DNA of 64,000 nucleotides, taken from positions 186,001 to 250,000 of the forward strand of contig NZ_JANJOU010000009.1 in NCBI RefSeq assembly GCF_024594815.1. Direction: 5' to 3'. The notes beneath the pieces were generated by a model. That model searched no databases. It was not told where the DNA came from and was given only the letters and a program-made list of their open reading frames with translations. The position numbers were made by a program, and so were the translations under genes. The DNA is from Roseomonas populi. GTDB lineage: Bacteria > Pseudomonadota > Alphaproteobacteria > Acetobacterales > Acetobacteraceae. How positions within the stretch are numbered: the first letter of the stretch is position 1; each line of letters opens with the position of its first letter. Below are positions 9,140-16,618 of this stretch, piece after piece.

Positions 9140-9340
9140 TCAATCCGCCGACAAGGGCTGCGTCCCCCGGGCGGCGGCGCCGGCCAGGGCCGCGATCTCG
9201 CGCAGTGCGGCGAGGGTGAGGGGCACCTGGGTCAGCGCGCCATCGATCCCGTGCAGGTGCAGGGCCACGCCGGCAGGTCCTTCCAGCAGGGCGCCGGAGT
9301 GGACAGGGCGCAGGATGCGGGGGGAGGCGGAGGGAGTCAT
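9140..9340 (-). CDS. Small hypothetical protein (66 aa)
   Basis: A 66-residue predicted protein, convergent with the hybrid kinase and ending seven bases from its stop. I do not recognise a family. It is predicted soluble, with a central hydrophobic stretch (GALLEGPAGVALHLHGIDGA) and a helical C-terminus. The ATG at 9340 was preferred to an upstream in-frame start at 9394, because the extra residues are low-complexity and lie in the spacer towards the next gene. In such GC-rich DNA short open frames arise by chance, so the gene is only moderately supported. Confidence 0.4.
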   Translation of the reverse strand: MTPSASPRILRPVHSGALLEGPAGVALHLHGIDGALTQVPLTLAALREIAALAGAAARGTQPLSAD

Positions 9341-9434
9341 GGGCGTTCCGGTCTCGTCCTGAGGGGGCGCCGGATCTTCCGGCCCGCACAGCATTCCGGC
9401 GCCCGCATGAACGAAGAATGAACAATCCCTGCCC

Positions 9435-9809
9435 TCAGTGCGGTTCCTCGAAGGTCAGGCGGTTTCCGGCGGGGTCGGTCACGCGCAGGATGCGGGAGCC
9501 CCAGGGCGCCTCCTCCAGCCCGGGCCGGGCGAAGCCGTAGTCCTTCGCCAGCGCGGCATGGAACCCCTCGATCCCCTGCACCCGCAGCAGCAGGGCCGAT
9601 CCGGGCGTGGCGTCGCCGTGGTGCTGGGTGAGGTGGACCGTCACGCCACCGATCGAGATCCCGGCATAGAGCGGCAGATCCGGCGCGAAGCGGTGCTCCC
9701 AATCCCAGGAGAAGCCGAGATAGCCGACGTAGAAGGCACGGGTCGCTGGGACGTCGAACATGCGGAGAATGGGGATGGCGGGGCCGAAGGCCGGGGCGCT
9801 GGTCTGCAT
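9435..9809 (-). CDS. Glyoxalase/bleomycin-resistance (VOC) family protein
   Basis: A 124-residue single VOC domain of the usual length. It opens with a strand and FYVGYLGFSWDW, has a central GGVTVHLTQHHGDATPGSALLL strand pair, and ends in RVTDPAGNRLTFEEP, where the terminal Glu is the typical metal ligand. The sequence resembles bleomycin-resistance-type proteins annotated as glyoxalase superfamily members; substrate cannot be told. It lies alone on the minus strand, divergent from the TRAP transporter operon across a 127-bp gap. Confidence 0.85.
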   Translation of the reverse strand: MQTSAPAFGPAIPILRMFDVPATRAFYVGYLGFSWDWEHRFAPDLPLYAGISIGGVTVHLTQHHGDATPGSALLLRVQGIEGFHAALAKDYGFARPGLEEAPWGSRILRVTDPAGNRLTFEEPH

Positions 9810-9936
9810 GAAGCCAGCGTAATGCCCCCTGTCCTCTCGGGCACGCGATCAGTGCTAGGCAGCGGGGCCATGGAAGGTTAAGGGGCGAAAGGAGCGCCCG
9901 CGTCCGACGGGCCCACACCGGGAGCCAAAACATCCG

Positions 9937-11055
9937 ATGAACCGCCGCCGTTTCGTCGCGGGCGCGCCCCTGGCCGCTGCCGCGGCCACGACGCTCGCCG
10001 CCCCCGCCATCGCCCAGACCGCGCCGGAGCTGCGCTGGCGCATGGCTTCCTCCTTCCCCAAGAGCCTGGACACGATCTACGGCGCGGGGGAGATCGTGGC
10101 GCGGCGCGTGGCGGCGCTGACGGATAACAAGTTCCAGATCCGCGCCTTCGCGGCCGGCGAGATCGTGCCCGCCTTCGGCACGGTGGACGCCGTGCAGCAG
10201 GGCAACATCGAGTGCGCCCACACCGCCTCCTACTACTTCGTGGGCAAGGACCCGACCTTCGCCTTCGACGGCACCGTGCCTTTCGGCATGAACTTCCGCC
10301 AGCAGAACGCCTGGCTGAATGCCGGCGGCGGGCACGAGGTGATGCGCGAGTTCTTCGAGAGCTACAACATGGTCTCCTTCCAGGCCGGCAACACGGGCGC
10401 CCAGATGGGCGGCTGGTTCCGCAAGGAGATTCGCAATGTCGGGGACCTGTCCGGCCTGAAGTTCCGCATCGGCGGCTTCGCCGGCAACGTGGTCCAGAAG
10501 CTCGGCGCGGTGCCCCAGCAGATCGCCGGCGGCGACATCTACGCGGCGCTGGAGCGCGGCACGATCGACGCCGCCGAGTGGATCGGCCCCTACGATGACG
10601 AGAAGCTCGGCTTCAACCGGGTGGCGCCCTATTACTACTACCCGGGCTGGTGGGAGGGCGGGCTGAACCTCTCCCTCCACATCAACAAGGCGAAGTACGA
10701 CGAGCTGCCGGCCCTCTATAAGGAAGCGCTGCAGAGCGCCTGCCGCGACGCGACGATCGAGACCATCGCCAAGTACGACAACCAGAACCCGGCGGCCCTG
10801 CGGCGCCTGGTCGCGGGCGGCGCGCAGCTTCGCGCCTTCCCGCGCGAGGTGATGCAGGCCTGCTACCGCGCCACCTTCGAGCTCTACGACGAGACGGCGG
10901 CCGCCAACCCGCGCTTCAAGAAGGTGTACGACCACTTCAAGGCGTATCGCGACACCCAGCTCCAGTGGTTCCGGGTGGCCGAGAACTCCTATGACAGCTT
11001 TGTCTACCTGATGCAGGCGCAGGAGCAGCAGCAGGCCGCCCAGCCGCGCCGCTAG
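9937..11055 (+). CDS. TRAP transporter periplasmic binding protein, TakP-like
   Basis: A 372-residue DctP-family solute-binding protein. The N-terminus has a twin-arginine-like signal (MNRRRFVAG, hydrophobic run, cleavage near APAIAQ). Conserved DctP/TakP features include FPKSLDTIYGAGE, FGTVDAVQQGNIECAHTASYY, NTGAQMGGWFRKEI (with the conserved Arg that binds the carboxylate), GGDIYAALERGTIDAAEWIG and YYYYPGWWEGG. TakP proteins bind 2-oxo monocarboxylates such as pyruvate as the sodium salt; that substrate is an inference from family resemblance. The two permease subunits follow directly, making a complete transporter operon. GGAG at about 9922 lies some distance upstream of the ATG. Confidence 0.94.
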   Translation: MNRRRFVAGAPLAAAAATTLAAPAIAQTAPELRWRMASSFPKSLDTIYGAGEIVARRVAALTDNKFQIRAFAAGEIVPAFGTVDAVQQGNIECAHTASYYFVGKDPTFAFDGTVPFGMNFRQQNAWLNAGGGHEVMREFFESYNMVSFQAGNTGAQMGGWFRKEIRNVGDLSGLKFRIGGFAGNVVQKLGAVPQQIAGGDIYAALERGTIDAAEWIGPYDDEKLGFNRVAPYYYYPGWWEGGLNLSLHINKAKYDELPALYKEALQSACRDATIETIAKYDNQNPAALRRLVAGGAQLRAFPREVMQACYRATFELYDETAAANPRFKKVYDHFKAYRDTQLQWFRVAENSYDSFVYLMQAQEQQQAAQPRR

Positions 11056-11102
11056 GCACGGCGGCAGGGCCGCCCGCCGAGCACCCAAGGAATACGGATA
11101 CG

Positions 11103-11651
11103 ATGAAGCCACTGCTCGCCTTCAGCCGCTTCGTGGACGACCTGAACACAAAGATCGGCTGGATCGCCGACTGGATGACGCTGCTGGCCTGCGCCATCAG
11201 CGCCGGGAATGCCTTCGTGCGCTACGGCATCTCCTACTCGTCCAACGCCTGGCTGGAGGTGCAATGGTACCTCTTCGCGGGGATGGTGATGCTGGGCGCC
11301 TCCTACACGCTGTTCCGGAACGAGCACGTGCGGGTGGACATCCTCTACGGCAACATGTCCGAGCGGGCGCGGCTGTGGGTGGACGTGTTCGGCTTCATCG
11401 TCTTCTTCCTGCCCGCCATGATCCTCCTGGCCTGGATGACCTGGCCCTTCTTCCTGGACAGCTGGCAGCGCGGGGAAGGCAGCCAGAACGCCGGCGGCCT
11501 GCTGCGCTGGCCCGTGAAGCTGCTGATGCCCGTGGGCTTCGTGCTGCTGACGCTGCAAGGGCTCTCGGAGCTGATCAAGCGCATCGCGCTGCTGCGCGGC
11601 ATGAAGCCGGAGAGCGAGGCGGTCGTCGCCTACGAGCGGCCTCTTCAGTGA
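11103..11651 (+). CDS. TRAP transporter small permease subunit (DctQ type)
   Basis: A 182-residue inner-membrane protein with four predicted transmembrane segments (about 20-40, 55-75, 95-120, 140-162). The features are typical of DctQ: SAGNAFVRYGISYSSNAWLEVQWYLF, the conserved FRNEHVRVDILY motif and a short basic C-terminus. It pairs with DctM to form the sodium-driven transporter that takes substrate from the periplasmic binding protein encoded 47 bp upstream. Length fits the family. Confidence 0.93.
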   Translation: MKPLLAFSRFVDDLNTKIGWIADWMTLLACAISAGNAFVRYGISYSSNAWLEVQWYLFAGMVMLGASYTLFRNEHVRVDILYGNMSERARLWVDVFGFIVFFLPAMILLAWMTWPFFLDSWQRGEGSQNAGGLLRWPVKLLMPVGFVLLTLQGLSELIKRIALLRGMKPESEAVVAYERPLQ

Positions 11652-11679
11652 ACCAGACGACGACCGGACGGATCTTTCC

Positions 11680-13089
11680 ATGAACGCGGACTACATGCCG
11701 CCGCTGATGTTCGGCGGCCTGGTGCTCTTCCTCCTGCTCGGCTTCCCCGTGGCCTTCTCCCTGGCCGCGGTGGGGCTGTTCTTCGGCTTCATCTCCATCG
11801 AGCTGGGCTTCTTCACCACCGCCTATCTCGGCAACCTGCCGCTGCGCGTCTTCGGCACGCTGTCGAACGACCTGCTGCTCTCCATCCCCTTCTTCACCCT
11901 GATGGGCGCGATCTTGGAGCGCTGCGGGTTGGCGGAGGACCTGCTGGAGGGCACGGGGCAGCTCTTCGGCAAGATCCCGGGCGGCCTGGCCTATGCCGTC
12001 ATCCTCGTCGGCGCCGTGCTCGGCGCCATCACCGGCACGGTGGCCGCCTCTGTCATCGCCATGGGCATGATCTCCCTGCCGATCATGATGCGCTACGGCT
12101 ACGACATGCGGATTGCCACGGGCGTGATCGCGGCCTCGGGCACCATCACGCAGGTCATCCCGCCCAGCCTCGTCCTCATCGTGCTGGGCGACCAGCTCGG
12201 CCGCTCGGTGGGCGACATGTACGCGGGCGCGATCGGGCCCTCCATCCTGCAGATCCTGCTCTTCATGGCCTTCATCGCGGGCGTCTCCATCTTCGCGCCC
12301 CACAAGGTGCCGGCCCTGCCGGCCGAGGCGCTGGGCAAGCGCGGCTGGCCGCTCTACTGGCGCGTGCTGAAGGGCATGGTGCCCTCCATCGTGCTGATCT
12401 TCCTCGTGCTCGGCACCATCTTCCTGGGCCTCGCCACCCCGACGGAAGCGGGCGCCATGGGCGCGGTGGGCGCGGTGGCGCTGGCCTGGGTGAACGGGCG
12501 CTACTCCTGGGTCCTGATCCGGGAAGCGATGTCCAACACGATGCGGATCACCGCCATGGTGATCTTCATCCTCATCGGCTCCACCGTCTTCTCCCTGGTG
12601 TTCCAGGGCGTCGATGGCGGGCTCTGGCTGGAGCACATGCTCTCCGGCCTGCCGGGCGGGCAGGTGGGCTTCCTCATCGCCGTCAACGTCTTCGTCTTCT
12701 TCCTGGCCTTCTTCCTCGACTTCTTCGAGATCGCCTTCATCATCGTGCCGCTGCTGGCCCCCGTGGCCGCAAAGCTCGGCATCGACCTCGTCTGGTTCGG
12801 CGTGCTGCTCTGCATCAACCTGCAGACGAGCTTCATGCACCCGCCCTTCGGCTTCGCGCTGTTCTACCTGCGCGGCATCGCGCCGAAGTCCGTCCTCTCC
12901 CGCGACATCTACTGGGGCGCGGTGCCCTGGCTGCTGCTGCAGCTCCTGCTGGTGGCCATCGTCATCATCTGGCCGGAGAGCGTGACCTACTGGATCGACA
13001 AGGGGACGGGCGTGGACCCCAACTCCGTCCGGATCGAGGTGCCGATGCCCGACACGGGCGAGGACGCGCCGCCCATCACCTTCAACTAG
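11680..13089 (+). CDS. TRAP transporter large permease subunit (DctM type)
   Basis: A 469-residue polytopic membrane protein with about 12 predicted transmembrane helices. DctM hallmarks are present: MPPLMFGGLVLFLLLGFPVAF at the start, SIPFFTLMGAILERCGLAEDL, GAITGTVAASVIAMG, IPPSLVLIVLGDQLG, ATPTEAGAMGAVGA, and DFFEIAFIIVPLLAPVAAKLG followed by NLQTSFMHPPFGFALFYLRG. It is the ion-coupled translocating subunit of the TRAP system. It starts 28 bp after dctQ and ends the three-gene operon. Confidence 0.94.
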   Translation: MNADYMPPLMFGGLVLFLLLGFPVAFSLAAVGLFFGFISIELGFFTTAYLGNLPLRVFGTLSNDLLLSIPFFTLMGAILERCGLAEDLLEGTGQLFGKIPGGLAYAVILVGAVLGAITGTVAASVIAMGMISLPIMMRYGYDMRIATGVIAASGTITQVIPPSLVLIVLGDQLGRSVGDMYAGAIGPSILQILLFMAFIAGVSIFAPHKVPALPAEALGKRGWPLYWRVLKGMVPSIVLIFLVLGTIFLGLATPTEAGAMGAVGAVALAWVNGRYSWVLIREAMSNTMRITAMVIFILIGSTVFSLVFQGVDGGLWLEHMLSGLPGGQVGFLIAVNVFVFFLAFFLDFFEIAFIIVPLLAPVAAKLGIDLVWFGVLLCINLQTSFMHPPFGFALFYLRGIAPKSVLSRDIYWGAVPWLLLQLLLVAIVIIWPESVTYWIDKGTGVDPNSVRIEVPMPDTGEDAPPITFN

Positions 13090-13106
13090 GCGGGCAACTG
13101 CCGGGA

Positions 13107-13754
13107 ATGGGGTTCCTGGACCGGGTCTGGGGGGCGCTTCGCGGCGCCATCCCGGGCCTTTTCCGTTCCACCCTGCCAGCGCCGCCGGACTGGGCCGCGG
13201 GGCGCGGGCGGATCCTGCTCGTCGGGCCGACCGGGGCGGGGAAGAGCGCGCTGGTGAACGCGGTGCTGGGCGAAGAAGCCGCCCGCTCCGAGGCCGGGGC
13301 GCCCGTGACGGCGGGGACGCGCTGGTACGGCCGGGAGTCCGGCCTCGGCCTCGCCCTGGGCGACACGCGCGGGCTGGAAGCGGCGGAGAGCGCGGCGCAG
13401 GTGGCGCGGCTGGAGGCGGCTATCGCGGAGGCCGGCCCTGCCCGGCGCCCGCACCTCGTCTGGCTCGTGGTGAACGCAGAGGGCGGGCGAGCCTTCGCCG
13501 GCGAAGGAACCCTGGCCGCCTTCGCGGAGGCGCTGCGCAGGGTGGGTATTCCCTTCCTCGTCGTGCTCACCCATGCGGAGCCCGGCGCGGAAGCCCATGC
13601 CCGGCTCCGCGCGCGGGTTGCGGAGGCGATGGGCGATCTGCCGGTTATCGCGGTGAACACGCGGCCACTGCTGGGCGAGGGTGGGGCGGTGCTGCTGCCC
13701 GCGCACGGGCTGCAGGAGCTGCTCACCGCCTCCCGCCCCTTCCTGCCGGGCTGA
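13107..13754 (+). CDS. Small P-loop GTPase, paralogue of the GTPase at 15126
   Basis: A 215-residue protein that is essentially one TRAFAC-type GTPase domain. G1 is GPTGAGKSALVNAVLG (residues 40-47 are the P-loop), G3 is GDTRGLE (86-89), and the G4 position reads LTHAEPGAE (about 154-162) rather than NKxD. The block GAPVTAGTRWY upstream of G3 matches GAPVSTVATWY in the larger GTPase encoded at 15126-16571, as do the G1 and G3 surroundings, so the two are paralogues. This copy lacks the C-terminal membrane-associated domain of its relative. It starts 17 bp after dctM, but that adjacency need not be functional. Function unknown. Confidence 0.8.
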   Translation: MGFLDRVWGALRGAIPGLFRSTLPAPPDWAAGRGRILLVGPTGAGKSALVNAVLGEEAARSEAGAPVTAGTRWYGRESGLGLALGDTRGLEAAESAAQVARLEAAIAEAGPARRPHLVWLVVNAEGGRAFAGEGTLAAFAEALRRVGIPFLVVLTHAEPGAEAHARLRARVAEAMGDLPVIAVNTRPLLGEGGAVLLPAHGLQELLTASRPFLPG

Positions 13755-13898
13755 CCCGCGGCCCGGAGGGCTGCCCCGAAAGCGCCATGCCTGCCGCGAA
13801 GTGACCCCGCCCCCGTCATGCCGGCGACGCAACCTAGCGCAAAGCTTCCGGTTGTGGGAGGCCCGCTATCGGACTCCCCGGAAGAAGGAACGCCTTCG

Positions 13899-14330
13899 AT
13901 GATCGCTCGCATCGCCCTTCTCGGCACCGCCGCCGCCGCGCTGCTCTCAGTGGCGGCCCAGGCCCAGACGGCTGCCCCGGCGGATGGCACGCCCGGCAAC
14001 CCACCCGGCACGGCGGCCACCCGCGCCCTGGACCGTGCCGCCGGCACCAACACCTCGGGCGCCTACCCCTCCCAGTCCGACGGCACGCGCGCCAACCCGC
14101 CGGGCACCGCAGTCGGCCGCGCTGCGGACCGCGCCGCCCCGGCCCATCCGCAGCACCGCCAGGCCGAGACGCATCGCGGCAGCAACCCGCCCGGCACCGC
14201 CGCCACCCGTGCCTTCGACCGGGCGGCGGGCACCAACACCTCGGGCGCCTATCCCTCCCAGTCGGACGGCACGCCGGCCAACCCGCCCGGCACGGCGGCC
14301 GGGCGCGCGGCAGATCGCGCCACGCGGTAG
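13899..14330 (+). CDS. Secreted NPPGT-repeat protein (unknown function)
   Basis: A 143-residue protein with an N-terminal Sec-type signal peptide (MIARIALLGTAAAALLSV, cleavage near AQA-QT). The mature part consists mostly of two near-identical 46-residue repeats (residues 34-79 and 96-141), each holding NPPGTAATRA, AGTNTSGAYPSQSDGT and a second NPPGTA-GRAADRA, separated by a His/Gln/Arg-rich spacer. Mature sequence is hydrophilic, low in hydrophobics and probably disordered. ATG at 13899 was chosen because it follows GAAGAAGGAA by about nine bases and starts the signal peptide; an upstream in-frame start at 13818 would bury the signal. I know similar NPPGT/SGAYPSQSDGT sequences from unnamed proteins of related bacteria but no function. 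Confidence 0.75.
   Translation: MIARIALLGTAAAALLSVAAQAQTAAPADGTPGNPPGTAATRALDRAAGTNTSGAYPSQSDGTRANPPGTAVGRAADRAAPAHPQHRQAETHRGSNPPGTAATRAFDRAAGTNTSGAYPSQSDGTPANPPGTAAGRAADRATR
13998..14135 (+). repeat. Internal coding repeat, copy 1
   Basis: First 138-bp unit of a direct repeat in the secreted protein gene. It encodes residues 34-79, beginning NPPGTAATRALDRAAGTNTS and ending in RAADRAA. It is nearly identical at protein level to copy 2; differences are Leu/Phe, Arg/Pro and Val/Ala. Confidence 0.85.
14184..14321 (+). repeat. Internal coding repeat, copy 2
   Basis: Second 138-bp unit, encoding residues 96-141, separated from copy 1 by 48 bp coding for PAHPQHRQAETHRGS. Synonymous differences between the copies show that the duplication is not brand new. 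Confidence 0.85.
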
Positions 14331-14353
14331 GCGCCGCGACGCGCCGAAGCAGG

Positions 14354-14377
14354 AAGGGCCCGGTTCGCCGGGCCCTT
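14354..14377. terminator. Bidirectional hairpin terminator
   Basis: A perfect 10-bp stem (AAGGGCCCGG / CCGGGCCCTT) closed by a TTCG tetraloop, with a short T run on the plus strand and, by symmetry, on the minus strand. It sits between the convergent repeat-protein gene (ends 14330) and the membrane-protein gene (ends 14390), where a shared intrinsic terminator is expected. It is the clearest terminator in the window. Confidence 0.85.
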
Positions 14378-14389
14378 TCCCGTTGTGGC

Positions 14390-15106
14390 CTACCCGCCCA
14401 GCCCGCCGCGGAAGGGCAGCAGCAGCAGCTCGTACCAGGCCATGTGCGCCACGCCGTAGAGCCCGGCCTTCCACATTAAGGCGGAGCGGAAGCCGAACAT
14501 CACCACCAGCATCGGCAGCAGCCCCAGCGCGGCGGTCCAGAGCAGCTCCCGCTTCACCGGCCGGGCCAGCGCATCCGCCAGGGCCAGGGCCACGCGATCC
14601 CGGTCGTCCTGGTACACCACCCGCGCCAGGCGGATGCCGAAGCGGGGAATGAGGGAGGCGGCGCGGCCGATCTCCTCCATCTTCGCCTCCAGCATGGTGA
14701 TCGCGTAGCGCGAGAGGACAAAGAGGGCGAAGCGGAACACCGGGGCGCCGCGCAGCAAGAAGAGCGCCCGCGCCAGCGGCCAGGCGGAGACCACCCCCTG
14801 GGCGAAGTGGACGAGGTACCAGAGCAGCACGGCCCCTGCCCCGATCAGCGCCCAGGTGATGCTGGGCATGTAGGGCGCGACCGCCGCCAGGGCGAAGAAC
14901 ACCGCCGTCACGCTGATGGCCACCAACGCCTCCTCCGCCACGTAGCGGAACACGGCGTTGCCGATGAAGGCCTCCACGGCCGGCTCCAGCTCCGCGGCCA
15001 GCTCCCCCTCGCTGCCCGCCAGCAGGGCGGCGATGAGGGAGGCGCTGTCACCTTCCGGCGAAGGTTCCGCGAAACGCGCGGGGTGGGGTTGGACGGGTCC
15101 GGCCAT
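14390..15106 (-). CDS. Multi-pass membrane protein of unknown function
   Basis: A 238-residue protein with hydrophobic segments at about 58-80, 84-106, possibly 112-135, 188-206 and 212-232, and a basic amphipathic middle (about 140-185). I recognise no family. The ATG at 15106 was chosen because sequence upstream of it in frame is antisense to the GTPase gene and has no coding character. It is transcribed divergently from the DUF697-type GTPase, with only 19 bp between the two start codons, so they share a promoter region. That arrangement suggests a joint role, perhaps as a membrane partner, but this is inference only. Confidence 0.7.
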   Translation of the reverse strand: MAGPVQPHPARFAEPSPEGDSASLIAALLAGSEGELAAELEPAVEAFIGNAVFRYVAEEALVAISVTAVFFALAAVAPYMPSITWALIGAGAVLLWYLVHFAQGVVSAWPLARALFLLRGAPVFRFALFVLSRYAITMLEAKMEEIGRAASLIPRFGIRLARVVYQDDRDRVALALADALARPVKRELLWTAALGLLPMLVVMFGFRSALMWKAGLYGVAHMAWYELLLLPFRGGLGG

Positions 15107-15125
15107 GCCGGGCAGACTCCGCCCG

Positions 15126-16571
15126 ATGTTCCGCAGGACCGTCAAGCCGGACCCCATCGCCATCGCGCTGGACCACGCCCGCCGCGCCGTGGCCGGGGGC
15201 GATCCCCTGCCCCTGCTCCTCGTCTGCACGGGGCCGGAGCGGGCGGAGATCGCGGCGGCCGCCCGCCTGGCCGAGACGGAGCCGCTGCCGTTGGCCCGCG
15301 CCCTGCGCCCCTTGCTGGTCGAGGGCGCCGACACCCCCCCTACCCTGCCCGCCCTGCTGACGGCGCTGCGGGTCCGCAAGCTCTCCGCTCTCGGGGATAC
15401 CTCGCCCGTGGCGCGGGGTTTCACGCGCCCGGCGCCGCAGCGGGGGAGCTGGGTCGGCCGCCTGCTCGGCCGCGGGGCGACGCTGCTGGACGAGGCGGTT
15501 TCCGCGGTGCCGGGGATCGAGGACCGGATGGCCGGGATGCAGCGCTGCAACGTGCTGCTGGCCGGCCGTTCGGGCGCGGGGAAGAGCACCCTGGTGAACG
15601 CCGTCTTCGGCCGCGTGGCGGCAGAAACGGGGGAAGGCGCGCCGGTCTCCACCGTGGCCACCTGGTACCGCCACCCCTGCGCGCCCCTGCACCTGGCCGA
15701 TACGCGGGGATTGGAGCCCGGCGCCTACAAGGAGACGCGGGCCGCGGTGGAGACGGAGCTGGCCCGGCTGGCGGCGTTGCCGGAGGAGGAGCGGCTGCAC
15801 CTCGCCTGGCTCTGCATCGATGCGGCGGGGGAGCGGGTGGAGCCTGCGGACCAGGATCTGGCGCGGCTGCTGGCGGCACAGGGCGTGCCCGTCCTCGTGG
15901 TGCTGACCAAGGCCTGGGGCGAGGACAAGTTCTCGGAAGCCGTGCGGGGGCTGATCCCGGAGGCGCGCGACGTGCTGCGCGTGGTGGCGGCGCCGCGCCT
16001 CTTCCCGGGCAGCTCTCATGGAGGCGGCGCGCGGGTGGAGGCGCGCGGGCTGGAGGCACTGGTGGCGGCCACAGTGGAGGCCCTGCCGGAAGGGCGGCGC
16101 GCGGCGGCGGCGGCGGCTAACCTCGTCGCCCTGGCCCCGAAGATCGCGGAGGCGGAGGCGGCCATCGCTGCCCACGCGAAGGTGGCGGCGGCGCTCGCGG
16201 CCACCCCCATCCCCTTTGCCGATGCCGCGCTGCTCTTCGGCGTGCAGGCGAAGATGATCGTGGACGTGACGGTGCGGATGGGAACGCCGGCCGAGGAGAT
16301 GCCGCTGAAGACGGTGGCCGCCGCCCTGCTGGGCCCGGCCGCCGCCGGGGTGGGCGGGCGCGTGGCGGGCCGGGCCCTCGGCACGCTGCTGAAGTTCATC
16401 CCGGGCGTCGGCAGCGTGGCGGGCGGCGCGGTGAACGCGGCGCTCGCTTACGGGCTGACCACCGCGCTGGGCCAGGCCTATCTCGCCTTCCTGAAGGATC
16501 GCTGGGCGGTGCTGCAGCACCCGCCGAGCCTGCAGGAGGTGGTTTCCTTCCTCGGGCGCTTCCGGGGCTGA
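15126..16571 (+). CDS. GTPase with C-terminal DUF697-like domain
   Basis: A 481-residue protein with an N-terminal ~135-residue region of unknown fold, a GTPase domain (G1 GRSGAGKSTLVNAVFG with P-loop 147-154; G3 ADTRGLEPGA 192-195; G4-like VVLTKAWGED 258-267), and a C-terminal DUF697-like segment (about 350-455: IPFADAALLFGVQAKMIVDV, then hydrophobic glycine-rich KFIPGVGSVAGGAVNAALAY and TTALGQAYL). DUF697 GTPases associate with membranes through such a segment. ATG 15126 was preferred over upstream in-frame starts that overlap the divergent gene. It is a paralogue of the smaller GTPase at 13107 and may act with the adjacent membrane protein. Cellular role unknown. Confidence 0.82.
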   Translation: MFRRTVKPDPIAIALDHARRAVAGGDPLPLLLVCTGPERAEIAAAARLAETEPLPLARALRPLLVEGADTPPTLPALLTALRVRKLSALGDTSPVARGFTRPAPQRGSWVGRLLGRGATLLDEAVSAVPGIEDRMAGMQRCNVLLAGRSGAGKSTLVNAVFGRVAAETGEGAPVSTVATWYRHPCAPLHLADTRGLEPGAYKETRAAVETELARLAALPEEERLHLAWLCIDAAGERVEPADQDLARLLAAQGVPVLVVLTKAWGEDKFSEAVRGLIPEARDVLRVVAAPRLFPGSSHGGGARVEARGLEALVAATVEALPEGRRAAAAAANLVALAPKIAEAEAAIAAHAKVAAALAATPIPFADAALLFGVQAKMIVDVTVRMGTPAEEMPLKTVAAALLGPAAAGVGGRVAGRALGTLLKFIPGVGSVAGGAVNAALAYGLTTALGQAYLAFLKDRWAVLQHPPSLQEVVSFLGRFRG

Positions 16572-16618
16572 CGGAGCGGGTGCATGTTGCGCCGCATCAG
16601 CCGCCCGGAGGTGCCCGC

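Noticed and set aside
14958-15125. Upstream extension of the DUF697-like GTPase
   Set aside because: It would overlap the coding start of the divergent membrane protein and has low-complexity Ser/Ala sequence; ATG 15126 is preferred.
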